Positions 44,414-53,791 of a stretch of DNA of 64,000 nucleotides are shown here, in pieces; position 1 is the stretch's first letter; every line of letters starts with the position of its first letter. Both the position numbers and the translations under genes were made by a program. The notes under the pieces are model-generated. The model saw nothing but the letters and a program-made list of their open reading frames with translations. It was not told where the DNA came from and searched no databases. The stretch is from CAYTIB01 sp964437725 (GTDB taxonomy: Bacteria; UBA8248; JACPRG01; G963555815): NCBI GenBank assembly GCA_964437725.1, contig CAYTIB010000048.1:1-64000 (forward strand), in the 5' to 3' direction.

Positions 44414-45628
44414 CTAGGAAAACCCCAAGTTTTTGAAGACCTCCTGGTACCCTTCCAAGCCTCTTCGGATACCAAATCTGTGCACAGCCGAATCCCGGCA
44501 TCGCCTAGACAGCACCTCTCTTTCTTGAAGTAATCCGGCAAGTGATTCACATGCTTGCTCATAAGCCCTACGGCTTAGATCCTGAATTACAACTCCAGTC
44601 CGGTCTTCCTCCAAAATGCTCTCGGTATCACCAATTTGATGAGTTGCAACAACAGGCAACCCACATGCTAGATATTCTGCCAACTTTGTTGGTGACATCC
44701 CAATTCTCGCAAATGAAGGACGAACAAAAATTAGCCCAACACTGGAGGCAGCCAATCGAGCAGGAACGGTTTCATGTTGAACTGTTTCTACTTCGACTCG
44801 TTCGGGGTCTACGTTGTTCGCGTCTAATGCATATCTAGCTATATCGTCAAAACCATTAGCCAAAAGACGAAACCGAGAACGCGGCCACCGATTGGAAGCT
44901 ACCGCAAAAAATTCGAACATCTCCCGTACCAAATAATACCCCCCCAAGGATCCTGCGTAGACGAATACAGGTGAGTCTTCCATCTCAACCCCACTTCTTG
45001 ACTGCGGCAGGAAGCGGTCCGTATCCACACAACAAGGAATGACCGTTACACAATCACGTCGGGGCCGAGAAAGAAAATCTCTACCTGCGAGCAAAAATTT
45101 CATGGCGTCGGTGAGAACGATAACGGCATCAGCTCGTAAAATCCACCGTTTTTCTAACCAACGAACCAATCGAACCAAGGGATGATTTCGCCGCCATCTT
45201 CCTGCATCAATATTCTCCTCAGCCAACATTCCTCGCACGTTAAAAAGGAACCGGCGGCGAAAAAGACGGGCCAACGGATACCCTATTCCTGCAGGAATAG
45301 TCCCGCGCGCCTCAATTACATCGACTCCAAAGCGGAGAATAATTCTGGCAGCGACAATCCAGGCTCCTATTACATCAATCAGAGTTGAGATAAAAGGTGG
45401 CCATTTGTGATACCGCATGCATGTCCAGGTTACACCCTCACTCATCAGATCCCGACGTAGTGCATCCCTCGAGGGAAAACCAGAAGGGAGAGATTTCTCA
45501 AATGTGAGAAGATGAACCTTCACCCCTGACCGAGCAAGGCCACGCAAATAAGGCAAGCCTTGTGACTTCATCAATGGTTCAAGAACACCGTTATATGACA
45601 AAAACATTAGGGTGGGAGGGGAGTCCAA
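44414..45628 (-). CDS. Glycosyltransferase family 4-like
   Basis: 404 residues with two Rossmann-like halves. The C-terminal GT-B part has FVYAGSLGGYYL near 226-237, a phosphate-binding loop, and SPTKLAEYLACGLPVVATHQIG, the glutamate motif of GT4 enzymes that binds the nucleotide sugar. It probably adds a sugar to a lipid-linked glycan on the cytosolic side. It is the last gene of the - strand glycan cluster and begins about 60 bases after the upstream membrane protein gene. Acceptor and donor are unknown. Confidence 0.82.
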   Translation of the reverse strand: MDSPPTLMFLSYNGVLEPLMKSQGLPYLRGLARSGVKVHLLTFEKSLPSGFPSRDALRRDLMSEGVTWTCMRYHKWPPFISTLIDVIGAWIVAARIILRFGVDVIEARGTIPAGIGYPLARLFRRRFLFNVRGMLAEENIDAGRWRRNHPLVRLVRWLEKRWILRADAVIVLTDAMKFLLAGRDFLSRPRRDCVTVIPCCVDTDRFLPQSRSGVEMEDSPVFVYAGSLGGYYLVREMFEFFAVASNRWPRSRFRLLANGFDDIARYALDANNVDPERVEVETVQHETVPARLAASSVGLIFVRPSFARIGMSPTKLAEYLACGLPVVATHQIGDTESILEEDRTGVVIQDLSRRAYEQACESLAGLLQEREVLSRRCRDSAVHRFGIRRGLEGYQEVFKNLGFS

Positions 45629-45690
45629 AGAAATCTCTCCCGGATGGTCAGTAGGTTCTTCTCGGGCCAGATGCTCTGTGTCTATGTAGT

Positions 45691-47568
45691 TCAGTCTGCT
45701 GCTCCGCTTAAAGGTGTCTTGGTGTTTCTGGAGGAATCATGTCGAGTGCTTGGCATAATTCCTCCGGAAAGTCCGCCAGCAGCCAAAAGAAGCCAAATTG
45801 GAGTCAATAAATCTCTATGTCGAAAAACTGTTCCCGCGTTTCCGCTAGTCATACCAATAAAAAAGCTTATCAGAATAATAGATGTCAACAATGTCCAAAG
45901 GGGATAAGGGTCTCGCCATAGTCGTCGGAATCCAACTAAACCGAGCAATAAGATCCCATACCAGAGAACCATTTGTGGGAAAACTAGCTGTAGCGATAGG
46001 GAACGCTTACTCCACAAAACCGGTTCGAACCAGAAATGGTACTGGCTAAGGGTATAGGCACGAATAATATCGCCGAATCGAACCTCTTTCATCCAAGGTT
46101 CGGGAGCCAAATGCGTGTAAAGTCTTCTATCCCATAAAGTGTACATCGACCGACCCGGTGTCTCCGTCGCACCCCGTTGCACCGAAAAGACATCGTAGAG
46201 GACCTGGCTCACTGCTCGCTGGACGGGAGAGGAAAAGATTATACCGACCAAAAGTGCAAGGGCAATCCATCGACGAATCTGGCTACGGCGCGCAACTAAC
46301 TTCCATAGTAGCGGAACCCATGCTAAAAACGCTATCGCTAGCACAATGGCACCGAGATTAAACCGGACGGACATTAAGATTGCTGATCCAGCTAGTGCAA
46401 TCAAATAATATTTGGCCTTACGTTCTTTTTGAAAACGAATCAAACACCAAATAACAAGGGCGAAAATCAAGATAAAGAGAGAATCCTTGAGTAAATCTAG
46501 ACTCCATAATATTAGTGAAGGGTAAACACACGCCATTCCAGATGCGAGACGAGAGGCCCGGGATCCAAACAAATCCCTAGTCAATCCAAAAATCACAAGT
46601 GGTAGACAGGCACCAGCAAAAGCATTGATCAGCCGCACAGAAACAAGAGCTTCTTCTCCGAAAACATAGAAGAAAATTGTTGGAACATAAAGGTACGAGG
46701 AAGACCCATACACTTGGCGAACCTCGAACAAAGCATGGGGCCAAACCTCTACCGCTCGCCAAAGCTGACTCGTTGCCCAAGCCCGGGCCGCAAAATATCC
46801 TCCGTCACCAAAGAGCATCGGTATTTGAAGCTGAAAATCAATGACATCCGGATGTGGATAATAACGGCTAGTCAGAGTAACCCAAAAGCTTGAAGCTGCA
46901 ACCAAGGCTACTCGCAATCCAAGGGACACCCAGAACAAACGTATCAAATACCTTCGATTATCCAGAGAACTCCTGTTTTTCAATCCTATTGCCAACGCTA
47001 TTGATAAAATTCCAAAAAACGTGGTCCCCGGGGAATGCCACCAGAAAAAACCGATTAACACTCCGGAGAAAATTGGTAAAGAGGATGACCTCAATTCCTT
47101 CTGATAGGGGACTTGCGAATTTACTATTGGAACTTTTTGCTCATCATCTTTTGAAAAAAATAGGCGTCGCACCCCCCAACTCTGCCATGCTCGAATCAAA
47201 GTTCCTTCTTCGAAATAGAAAGCTGATAACCCAAGGGCTAGTAAAACACCGCGAACCAGTAGTCCCTCGAACTGTATCGGGGTGCCCATAATCAGAAGTA
47301 GCGTACCGTTAACCCCAATCCCCGAAAAAAAGAAAGCCGCCAGTGTTCGCTGTGGATTAACCGTAAACTCGGAACATAACGTGTTCCATCCCCACCCCCA
47401 TAGACCTCCATTCGCTTTTTTACCAAACCAAGTAAGGGAATTTTGAACTAGAAGAGAAAGTGAGGAGACAATGAAGCTTTCTGATAACCACCGAAACATC
47501 CAAGATTCGCGAAACTGTTCATCCACTTGTCTATTTTCTTTGGACGAATTTTCCGTTTCAAAAGTCAC
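45691..47568 (-). CDS. Polytopic membrane protein, GT39/ArnT-like glycosyltransferase (module B)
   Basis: 625 residues with many hydrophobic segments and a long loop after the first helices. The middle has the pattern FGDGGYFAARAWATSQLW and LVSVRLINAFAGACLPLVIFGLTRDLFG, typical of the GT39/GT83 (PMT/ArnT) and related O-antigen families that take sugars from a polyprenyl phosphate on the periplasmic side. A polyprenyl-phosphate sugar synthase-like GT2 lies just upstream. The exact acceptor is unknown. It might instead be a polymerase-like protein. Confidence 0.65.
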   Translation of the reverse strand: MTFETENSSKENRQVDEQFRESWMFRWLSESFIVSSLSLLVQNSLTWFGKKANGGLWGWGWNTLCSEFTVNPQRTLAAFFFSGIGVNGTLLLIMGTPIQFEGLLVRGVLLALGLSAFYFEEGTLIRAWQSWGVRRLFFSKDDEQKVPIVNSQVPYQKELRSSSLPIFSGVLIGFFWWHSPGTTFFGILSIALAIGLKNRSSLDNRRYLIRLFWVSLGLRVALVAASSFWVTLTSRYYPHPDVIDFQLQIPMLFGDGGYFAARAWATSQLWRAVEVWPHALFEVRQVYGSSSYLYVPTIFFYVFGEEALVSVRLINAFAGACLPLVIFGLTRDLFGSRASRLASGMACVYPSLILWSLDLLKDSLFILIFALVIWCLIRFQKERKAKYYLIALAGSAILMSVRFNLGAIVLAIAFLAWVPLLWKLVARRSQIRRWIALALLVGIIFSSPVQRAVSQVLYDVFSVQRGATETPGRSMYTLWDRRLYTHLAPEPWMKEVRFGDIIRAYTLSQYHFWFEPVLWSKRSLSLQLVFPQMVLWYGILLLGLVGFRRLWRDPYPLWTLLTSIILISFFIGMTSGNAGTVFRHRDLLTPIWLLLAAGGLSGGIMPSTRHDSSRNTKTPLSGAAD

Positions 47569-47607
47569 TGTTCGTTTCGTCCCTATAGCCTGAGAAAATC
47601 TAGAGAG

Positions 47608-48306
47608 TCAGCCAAACAGCCGATTCCGCAGGATGGCAAGTAGAACCCGGAATCCAGTCGACCAGTGAAGCTTTTTCCCGGCTTCGTGATCCCTAGGGGA
47701 ATAAGCGACAGGAACTTCTTGGATCCGAACACCACTCCTAAGTAACTTGTTGGTAACCTCCGCATCAAAATCAAATCCATTACAGGACAAGTTCATCGTG
47801 TCAAGAATGTCTTTACGAATAACTTTATAGGCTGTGGCGATATCAGTCAGGCGGGAAAAGAAAAGAAGATTGGTTACCCAAGTGATAATCTTATTCCCCA
47901 TAAAACTACCAAAGGGAGTATTCCCTCTTCCACGTGCGAATCGGCTTCCATACACAACTTGGGTTTGTCCATTCAATATGGGCTCCAATAGCCTGGGAAA
48001 CTCGGCGGGATCCAGTTCGAGATCAGCGTCTTGGATGATCACAACATCTCCGGTAGCATGCTCGTAACCCAAGCGGACAGCTGCGCCCTTTCCCCCACGC
48101 CTTTCTTCTAGGATTTCGCGGATCCTAGGGTCCCTTAAGGACTGCAGATACTCCCGCGTCCCGTCTGTCGAGTTCCCATCCAAAACGATTAATTCCCGAT
48201 CCATACCAATTTCTACCGCCAATACTCGGTTGATAACTTCTTCGATCGTTTTTTGCTCATTGTAAACAGGAATGATGATGGAAAGCTTCTTCGGCACAAA
48301 AGTCAT
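47608..48306 (-). CDS. GT2 glycosyltransferase, polyprenyl-phosphate sugar synthase-like (module B)
   Basis: 232 residues. The GT2 start (LSIIIPVYNEQKTIEEVI), VLDGNSTDGT, the DXD-type metal motif QDADLE and GSRFARGRG match the dolichyl/polyprenyl-phosphate mannose or glucose synthase group. It lacks the membrane tail of some members. It would make the polyprenyl-linked sugar used by the GT39-like protein encoded just downstream. Its start overlaps the end of the nucleotidyltransferase gene by four bases (ATGA). Confidence 0.85.
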   Translation of the reverse strand: MTFVPKKLSIIIPVYNEQKTIEEVINRVLAVEIGMDRELIVLDGNSTDGTREYLQSLRDPRIREILEERRGGKGAAVRLGYEHATGDVVIIQDADLELDPAEFPRLLEPILNGQTQVVYGSRFARGRGNTPFGSFMGNKIITWVTNLLFFSRLTDIATAYKVIRKDILDTMNLSCNGFDFDAEVTNKLLRSGVRIQEVPVAYSPRDHEAGKKLHWSTGFRVLLAILRNRLFG

Positions 48307-49007
48307 CCAGAATCAACCTCAATGCGAGCTCTTGCCTTTTCCATGTCTTCCTGATGCTCGACGGCGAGCCAATATTCTTTAATAACGTAACTGCCCACAC
48401 GTCGGTTTTTAGACACCAGGCTATCCACAAGATCCGGGATTGTGAAATAAGTGTTACTGGGGATAAGCGGCAGGGTACTACCTTGGAGGAGATAGATACC
48501 TGCGGAGATAGGGTAGTGCGATACGGGCTTTTCAATAATTCGACGAACCAGACCATCCTCTTCTTCCAAAATTCCGTAGGGAATCTGTCTCTCGATTTCT
48601 TTCACCCCCACTGTCAGCTCAAACTTTCCTTTAACATGGTGTTGAATAAACCGGCCGAAATCAAGCTCAGTTAAAATGTCCCCATTCATGAGAAGGAAGG
48701 TTTCGTCTGGTGGCACATCCAGTTTTTGTCTCATCATATCGAGACAACCAGCGGTTCCGGTGGGTTGTTCCTCTTTGAGGTATTGGATCCGTGTACCGAA
48801 CCGAGAGCCATCACCAAAATAGGTTTCAATCAGTTCTGCCCGATACCCAACGGAAAAAATGAAATCCTCAAAACCACACTCCATAAGGCGCCTTACTATG
48901 AGCTCAAGTATAGGGTGTTCACCCACCGGAAGGAGAGGTTTAGGGATAGAAAAGGTCAAGGGACGGAGCCTAGTACCGAGCCCGCCCGCCAGTATTACCG
49001 CACGCAT
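48303..49007 (-). CDS. Sugar-1-phosphate nucleotidyltransferase
   Basis: 234 residues from ATG at 49007, where the family begins (MRAVILAGGLGTRLRPLT); an upstream ATG at 49088 adds 27 residues with no similarity. The activation motif GGLGTRLRPLT, KPLLPVGEHP, MNGDILT and FTIPDLVDSL are present. It couples an NTP to a sugar 1-phosphate. The type resembles RmlA/ManC-like and PtmE-like enzymes. Because a LegB-like dehydratase is 300 bases upstream, a GDP-GlcNAc-forming role is possible, but GDP-mannose or another sugar is just as open. Confidence 0.85.
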   Translation of the reverse strand: MRAVILAGGLGTRLRPLTFSIPKPLLPVGEHPILELIVRRLMECGFEDFIFSVGYRAELIETYFGDGSRFGTRIQYLKEEQPTGTAGCLDMMRQKLDVPPDETFLLMNGDILTELDFGRFIQHHVKGKFELTVGVKEIERQIPYGILEEEDGLVRRIIEKPVSHYPISAGIYLLQGSTLPLIPSNTYFTIPDLVDSLVSKNRRVGSYVIKEYWLAVEHQEDMEKARARIEVDSG

Positions 49008-49176
49008 TTTGAGATTTCCACGGAAATAACCTAAAGGAGCAACCTCTGACCCCTGATAGAAGGCGCCAGATCGTCCGCCTTGCAACACAATCGATAACCA
49101 TCGTGTCCGATTGCCCGGCCGACCTCAATTACTTCGCCCACGTGGGCACACCATAATCTAACTAATACTTTGCGTT

Positions 49177-49182
49177 ATTATA
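49177..49182 (-). promoter_or_regulatory. Candidate internal promoter -10 box of the glycan cluster
   Basis: On the - strand a perfect TATAAT sits in an AT-rich stretch of a 295-base gap between the LegB-like gene and the nucleotidyltransferase gene. No good -35 lies at 16-18 bases; TTGTTG at 15 bases is the best. It may divide the cluster into two transcripts. Confidence 0.35.
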
Positions 49183-49302
49183 AATATAACCTAATAACAA
49201 CAAGTTTTCAGATTCAAGAAACCTCATATCAAAATAACCAAATAAGACTACCCGCACTTCCTAGTGGAGTATCAACGTTGGGAAAAGAAGCCATTTGACC
49301 TC

Positions 49303-50313
49303 CTAGACAACATATTCGTCGGGATCATAGTCGGACAAATGCTGCTTTATATATTCTATAGTTCGGTCAAGTCCCTGGTCTAAGGAAATTTGTGGCTCCC
49401 AACCCAGTATATCTTTGGCCTTCTTAGTGTACGCCCACAAGCGAGTGACTTCACTCTTCTCAGGTCGCAAACGGGATTCTTCGGACACTAATTCCACGCC
49501 ACGGCCTACCCGATTGATGATCTTACCCGCCAGTTCGCCGATAGTTATCTCGAATCCTGAGCCTATATTTGTGACCTGACCGATAGCCTCAGCTGATTCC
49601 CCCACAGCCAAAAATCCGCGTGCTGTGTCCTCTACGAACGTCAGATCTCTCCGAGGATACGTTGCACCTAAACGAATAACATCTTTAGCCAAAGCCTGAA
49701 CGACAATTGTCGGGATTACTGCACGCGCTGACTGACGGGGTCCATAAACATTAAACGGGCGTATCACAGAAACGGGCAAACCGAATGCATTATGAAAACT
49801 TAAAGCGATCGCATCTGCACCAATCTTGGTTGCAGAGTAAGGAGACTGTGGCTGAAGGGGGTGGCTTTCTGCAATCGGAACCGAAATCGCGGACCCGTAA
49901 ACCTCACTGGTCGATGTATGGATAACACGCTCTACCCCCTCATCCCTGGCTGCCTGAAGGACATTCAGCGTGCCAACCACATTGGTCTGAACTACCTCCT
50001 CAGGATGGATGTATGAGTACGGAATACCAATCAGGGCCGCCAGATGAAAAATCACCTCCTGACCTCTTGTTGCCAAACGTATCGTTTCACTGGTGTTCAA
50101 GTCTCCAACCACAATTTCCAGTGAATCTGAGTAGTTTGCGGCAAATTCGGATAAAAATCCCGATGAGTTTCTCGAATTATATCGGACAAGCCCTCGAACC
50201 TGAGCCCCTTTTTCTAGCAACAGTTCTACCAGGTGGCTCCCCACAAACCCGCCTGCCCCTGTCACCAAAACGTTTTTGTCTTTCCAACTCAGCAACCCAT
50301 TCCCATTTTCCAT
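49303..50313 (-). CDS. LegB-like NAD-dependent sugar 4,6-dehydratase/epimerase
   Basis: 336 residues of the extended SDR family. Motifs: GAGGFVGSHL (about 18-27) for NAD, Tyr-X-X-X-Lys in PYSATKIGAD, and FHLAALIGIPYSY, TSTSEVYGS and RPFNVYGPRQSARAVIPT, which resemble LegB-type (GDP-GlcNAc 4,6-dehydratase) proteins of the legionaminic acid pathway. It removes water from an NDP-hexose to give a 4-keto-6-deoxy sugar. The NeuB-like and NeuA-like genes in the same cluster support a nonulosonic acid route. LegC, LegG and LegH genes are not in this window. Confidence 0.8.
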   Translation of the reverse strand: MENGNGLLSWKDKNVLVTGAGGFVGSHLVELLLEKGAQVRGLVRYNSRNSSGFLSEFAANYSDSLEIVVGDLNTSETIRLATRGQEVIFHLAALIGIPYSYIHPEEVVQTNVVGTLNVLQAARDEGVERVIHTSTSEVYGSAISVPIAESHPLQPQSPYSATKIGADAIALSFHNAFGLPVSVIRPFNVYGPRQSARAVIPTIVVQALAKDVIRLGATYPRRDLTFVEDTARGFLAVGESAEAIGQVTNIGSGFEITIGELAGKIINRVGRGVELVSEESRLRPEKSEVTRLWAYTKKAKDILGWEPQISLDQGLDRTIEYIKQHLSDYDPDEYVV

Positions 50314-50341
50314 AGCACTATTTACCCTGCCCTAGGAGGTA

Positions 50342-51730
50342 TTAAAAGGCAACCTTCAACAATGCACGAATAGTATCAGAAAAAAAGAATATCAGAACGT
50401 TTACCATCAACCATAATCCCAGCACTATCCAAAAATTCAGTCCCTTCTTTACCTGCATGAGTCTAACCATACCCAGAGCAGCCATAATTAGAATTCCGAT
50501 CTCAGAGGGCAAACGCAAACGAGGCGAGCCAATAAAAGCAATTCCTAGAACAAAAAAGTAGGCTACCAGCCCCCATGCGGGCCAAAGGGCCAAACTGTTC
50601 CAAACATCCACACGACTCTTCAAGTCTGGAGATTTAAACCGAAGGAAAGCACATACAGCCAGAGGCAAAAGAAATACAAATCCAAAGCTATATGTGCCAT
50701 TTAGAAAGATCTCCCAGTCAAATGGACTCCAGAAAAAGATTGTTTTGATACCAACAAGAAAGGGTACACGGCTCGGGTTATCTGTTAGTTTCTTCCAACC
50801 GGCACGCAGCAAAAAGGCGTTCCGATCCAACTCAGACTCGATCTTAGACGCCTTTGCCGTAATCTCATCGTGTGTCCGAAACCCTGGTTTCCATCCATCC
50901 TTTAGATTCAAGCCGTCGTAAAAAACGATCCCGCCTTCCGTTCCAAGTGGAACAAATTGTCCGAAAGACCTGTAGTTTCGCACAACCCATGGTGAAAGTA
51001 CGGATGCAAAAACCAGAACTAAAACTACCGCCTTGACCGCCGGAGGGACAAAGCGTCGAGTCTGGATCCATTCCTTCAATACCAAAGACCCTCCAGTTAC
51101 AAAGGGTAGTATGGCCAGGGAGGGCTTCGTTAGAGAGCCTAAAGCCCCAGCCAAACCCAACCATACCATTCCAATCAACACCATCCGACGCTCTAATAGA
51201 ACGAGAATAAAAAGACATATAGCCACCCAGAAAACAAACAAAGACTCTGTCATGATAAGATGCTCAGATTTGATCAATGGTGGGTATAAAGCGTAAAAAA
51301 TTCCTGCAACTAGAGCAGCGCATCGACCTCCAACCGGATGAGCCACCAAGCCTTTTGCGGCCGCAGCTACAATTAGACAGGTTAAGGCTCCCAAGATCGT
51401 TTGTGCTACAAGAACGAGCCACGGGACAGGCCCGGCAAGTGCGTAGATGCTCGCAATAAACAGGGGGTAAAGAGGAGTATATTCGGCCGTCGGTTGACCA
51501 TCCGTAACCATCCCCGCTCCTGAGAGAATTTTCTCTCCCCAATCATGAAATGCCCCCCAGTCACCTCCGAGGTAAGGTGGCTCACCTCGGGCAAAAGCCA
51601 ACAAAACCGGTACTAGAAAAATAAGGCGGACGAGTAATGCCAAAAAAAAGAGATCTAAGAACAGCACTCGCCCAGATCGATATCTCGACGGGAGGCCAAC
51701 CGGTCTAAAATCTTGTGACAAAGAAACCAA
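50342..51730 (-). CDS. GT39/ArnT-like membrane glycosyltransferase (module A)
   Basis: 462 residues with about ten membrane helices. The first periplasmic loop begins near residue 50 with GGDWGAFHDWGEKI (acidic residues of the GT39/GT83 catalytic loop) and TAEYTPLYPLFI. It should transfer a sugar from a polyprenyl phosphate to a surface acceptor. It is next to a GT2 that would supply the donor (10 bases between genes) and to the LegB-like gene (28 bases). Acceptor unknown. Confidence 0.68.
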   Translation of the reverse strand: MVSLSQDFRPVGLPSRYRSGRVLFLDLFFLALLVRLIFLVPVLLAFARGEPPYLGGDWGAFHDWGEKILSGAGMVTDGQPTAEYTPLYPLFIASIYALAGPVPWLVLVAQTILGALTCLIVAAAAKGLVAHPVGGRCAALVAGIFYALYPPLIKSEHLIMTESLFVFWVAICLFILVLLERRMVLIGMVWLGLAGALGSLTKPSLAILPFVTGGSLVLKEWIQTRRFVPPAVKAVVLVLVFASVLSPWVVRNYRSFGQFVPLGTEGGIVFYDGLNLKDGWKPGFRTHDEITAKASKIESELDRNAFLLRAGWKKLTDNPSRVPFLVGIKTIFFWSPFDWEIFLNGTYSFGFVFLLPLAVCAFLRFKSPDLKSRVDVWNSLALWPAWGLVAYFFVLGIAFIGSPRLRLPSEIGILIMAALGMVRLMQVKKGLNFWIVLGLWLMVNVLIFFFSDTIRALLKVAF

Positions 51731-51739
51731 ATCGTTTCC

Positions 51740-52423
51740 TCAATCGGAAAAACGGTATTTCAATAACGTCCAAATTGCTCCAAAACCGTGTTTCCAGTTG
51801 ATTTTTTTACCTTCCTCATAAGTTCTACCGTAATAAGCAATAGGCATCTCATAAACTCTCAATTTTTTCTTAAGAATCTTTGCCGTGATCTCCGGCTCAA
51901 TCGAAAACCCGTCGGAGGAAAGATTTAGACCCCTCAGGATTTCAACCCGAATCATTTTGTAGCAGGTCTCCATATCACTGAGGGTGGAGTTGTACATCAA
52001 GTTAGTTAGAAAGGATAAAAAGTTGTTTCCAACCCGATGCCAAAACAGGTGAACACGTTGGGGAGCACCGCCGATCAGCCGGGAACCATAAACTGCATCC
52101 GCCACTCCGCGCTTGATGGGAACAAGCAGGCGTAAAAGATCCTGTGGATCGTATTCCAGGTCCGCGTCCTGTGGTACAGCAACATCACCCGTTACTTCGG
52201 AAAAACCTGTACGTAATGCAGCACCTTTGCCAAGGTTTCTTTCATGCAAAAAAACGCGAATGCCCTGCCCGTCTTGCTCCCTTAACCAATCGCGTGTTCC
52301 ATCGGTGGAACAATCATCTACCACAATTATTTCCTTCTCTACATCCAAAGCTTTGACCTGGAGGAGAATCTCCTCAATTGTTTGTCGTTCGTTATACACA
52401 GGCATCACAATAGAAAGTTTCAT
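51740..52423 (-). CDS. GT2 glycosyltransferase, polyprenyl-phosphate sugar synthase-like (module A)
   Basis: 227 residues from ATG at 52423, with GAGAT upstream and the GT2 start (MKLSIVMPVYNERQT); the ATG at 52438 adds five residues. Metal motif PQDADLE and GSRLIGG. It resembles the module B GT2 (47608-48306) but is clearly divergent. It would make a polyprenyl-phosphate sugar for the adjacent GT39-like protein. Confidence 0.84.
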   Translation of the reverse strand: MKLSIVMPVYNERQTIEEILLQVKALDVEKEIIVVDDCSTDGTRDWLREQDGQGIRVFLHERNLGKGAALRTGFSEVTGDVAVPQDADLEYDPQDLLRLLVPIKRGVADAVYGSRLIGGAPQRVHLFWHRVGNNFLSFLTNLMYNSTLSDMETCYKMIRVEILRGLNLSSDGFSIEPEITAKILKKKLRVYEMPIAYYGRTYEEGKKINWKHGFGAIWTLLKYRFSD

Positions 52424-52567
52424 AACGATCTCATTCAAATAAAACAGAACATCCGGGTCTAAACGATAGTTTTCGTCTTTTCAGAACAACACCAACTCTA
52501 CATCCGGTCGATCAAATCTGGCAACCCTTTGGACCTCAAAGCGGAACAATCATAACTTGTCACTTGC

Positions 52568-53773
52568 TCAAATACGCCCCCTGTTTTGATCAGCCACCAT
52601 TCGGTAACACACCGCTAAGCGGGAAGCCCCTCTTTCTGCATCGAAATCGTTTTCGGCTCGTCTACGACCAGCCTCAGCGATCTGGGACTTACGACTCTCG
52701 TCTGCAGCAAGCTCAGTTATAGCCAAGGCCAAGTCGTCTGGATCACCGGGAGAGAAAAGCAGACCACTTTCTCCGTGGTTAATCATTTCTCTCATTGGTT
52801 CGATTCGGCTTGCAACAACGGGAACGTTTAGGGCCATTGCCTCCAGTGGAACCAATGGAAATCCCTCTGAAGCCAAGGAAGTAAATACAAAAGCATCAGC
52901 CCCCTGAAAAAGTTGGTGTATATCGTTCCTAACACCCAAGAACTGGACACAGCTATCCAGTTTCAATTCCCTGCAAAGACTACGTAAACGTGGCTCCTCT
53001 TCCCCCCCACCCGCTAGGAATAAACGTGCACCGGGAACTTGTCTCAGCAACGATGGCATGGCCATCACCGCAATATGAAATCCTTTCTGCGGAACAAATC
53101 GGGCAGCACTAACGATGGCAAATTCATTTGGAGATACTCCCAGCAGAGTCCGTGCAGTTTTCCGGGCCTCTGGAATAGGTGTTTTAAAAAGAGCTGTATC
53201 TACGGTGTTATGGATAACTGTAACTCTCTCCTTGTTAAAACCTAGAAAACGAACGGCGGATTCCTTGGCATGGTGTGAAACGGCAACAGCGTGATGGCAA
53301 TATCTTTTAGACGTGAACCGATCCAGGACAAGCCGCTTTCTTTGGTCATAAAAACCCTTCCAATCTGGCTCATACATGGTGTTCTGGATCGATGTCATGA
53401 CGGGAACATCTTTCGCCAGCATTCCGGCAAAACGCGCACATATATTGGCAAAAAAAAGTTGGGAGTGGATGATGTCGGGTTGATAAGACCGGATCAAGCG
53501 TTTCAGGCGAACAATCCCTCTGGGTAGACCTCTGGGCCCGGAAACACCAAGCCACTCTACTCTGTAGCCCAAGGATTCTATCTCACCGCGTAGATTGTCC
53601 GCTGGCAAAACGTGAATGATACGGCTGTCAACGCCCAATTTTCTTAAGTAAGTAAGGTCGTTAACCAGCCGCCGCTCCGCGCCACCACGCGCAAGCGATT
53701 CCACCACCTGAAGAACACGGAATGTTCGATCCGGCCAAGAGCTGAGCTGTGAATCCGTTCTTTGTTTGAACAT
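52568..53773 (-). CDS. Glycosyltransferase family 4
   Basis: 401 residues, GT-B fold. The N-terminal VVESLARGGAERRLVNDL and the C-terminal FVPQKGFHIAVMAM, EGFPLVPLEAMALNVPVVAS and GLLFSPGDPDDLA segments are typical GT4. The E-X7-E motif (EGFPLVPLE) is intact. It adds a sugar from an activated donor to a lipid-linked glycan in the cytosol. It begins 18 bases after asnB. Donor unknown. Confidence 0.88.
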   Translation of the reverse strand: MFKQRTDSQLSSWPDRTFRVLQVVESLARGGAERRLVNDLTYLRKLGVDSRIIHVLPADNLRGEIESLGYRVEWLGVSGPRGLPRGIVRLKRLIRSYQPDIIHSQLFFANICARFAGMLAKDVPVMTSIQNTMYEPDWKGFYDQRKRLVLDRFTSKRYCHHAVAVSHHAKESAVRFLGFNKERVTVIHNTVDTALFKTPIPEARKTARTLLGVSPNEFAIVSAARFVPQKGFHIAVMAMPSLLRQVPGARLFLAGGGEEEPRLRSLCRELKLDSCVQFLGVRNDIHQLFQGADAFVFTSLASEGFPLVPLEAMALNVPVVASRIEPMREMINHGESGLLFSPGDPDDLALAITELAADESRKSQIAEAGRRRAENDFDAERGASRLAVCYRMVADQNRGRI

Positions 53774-53791
53774 CAGCGATACGATTTTGTC

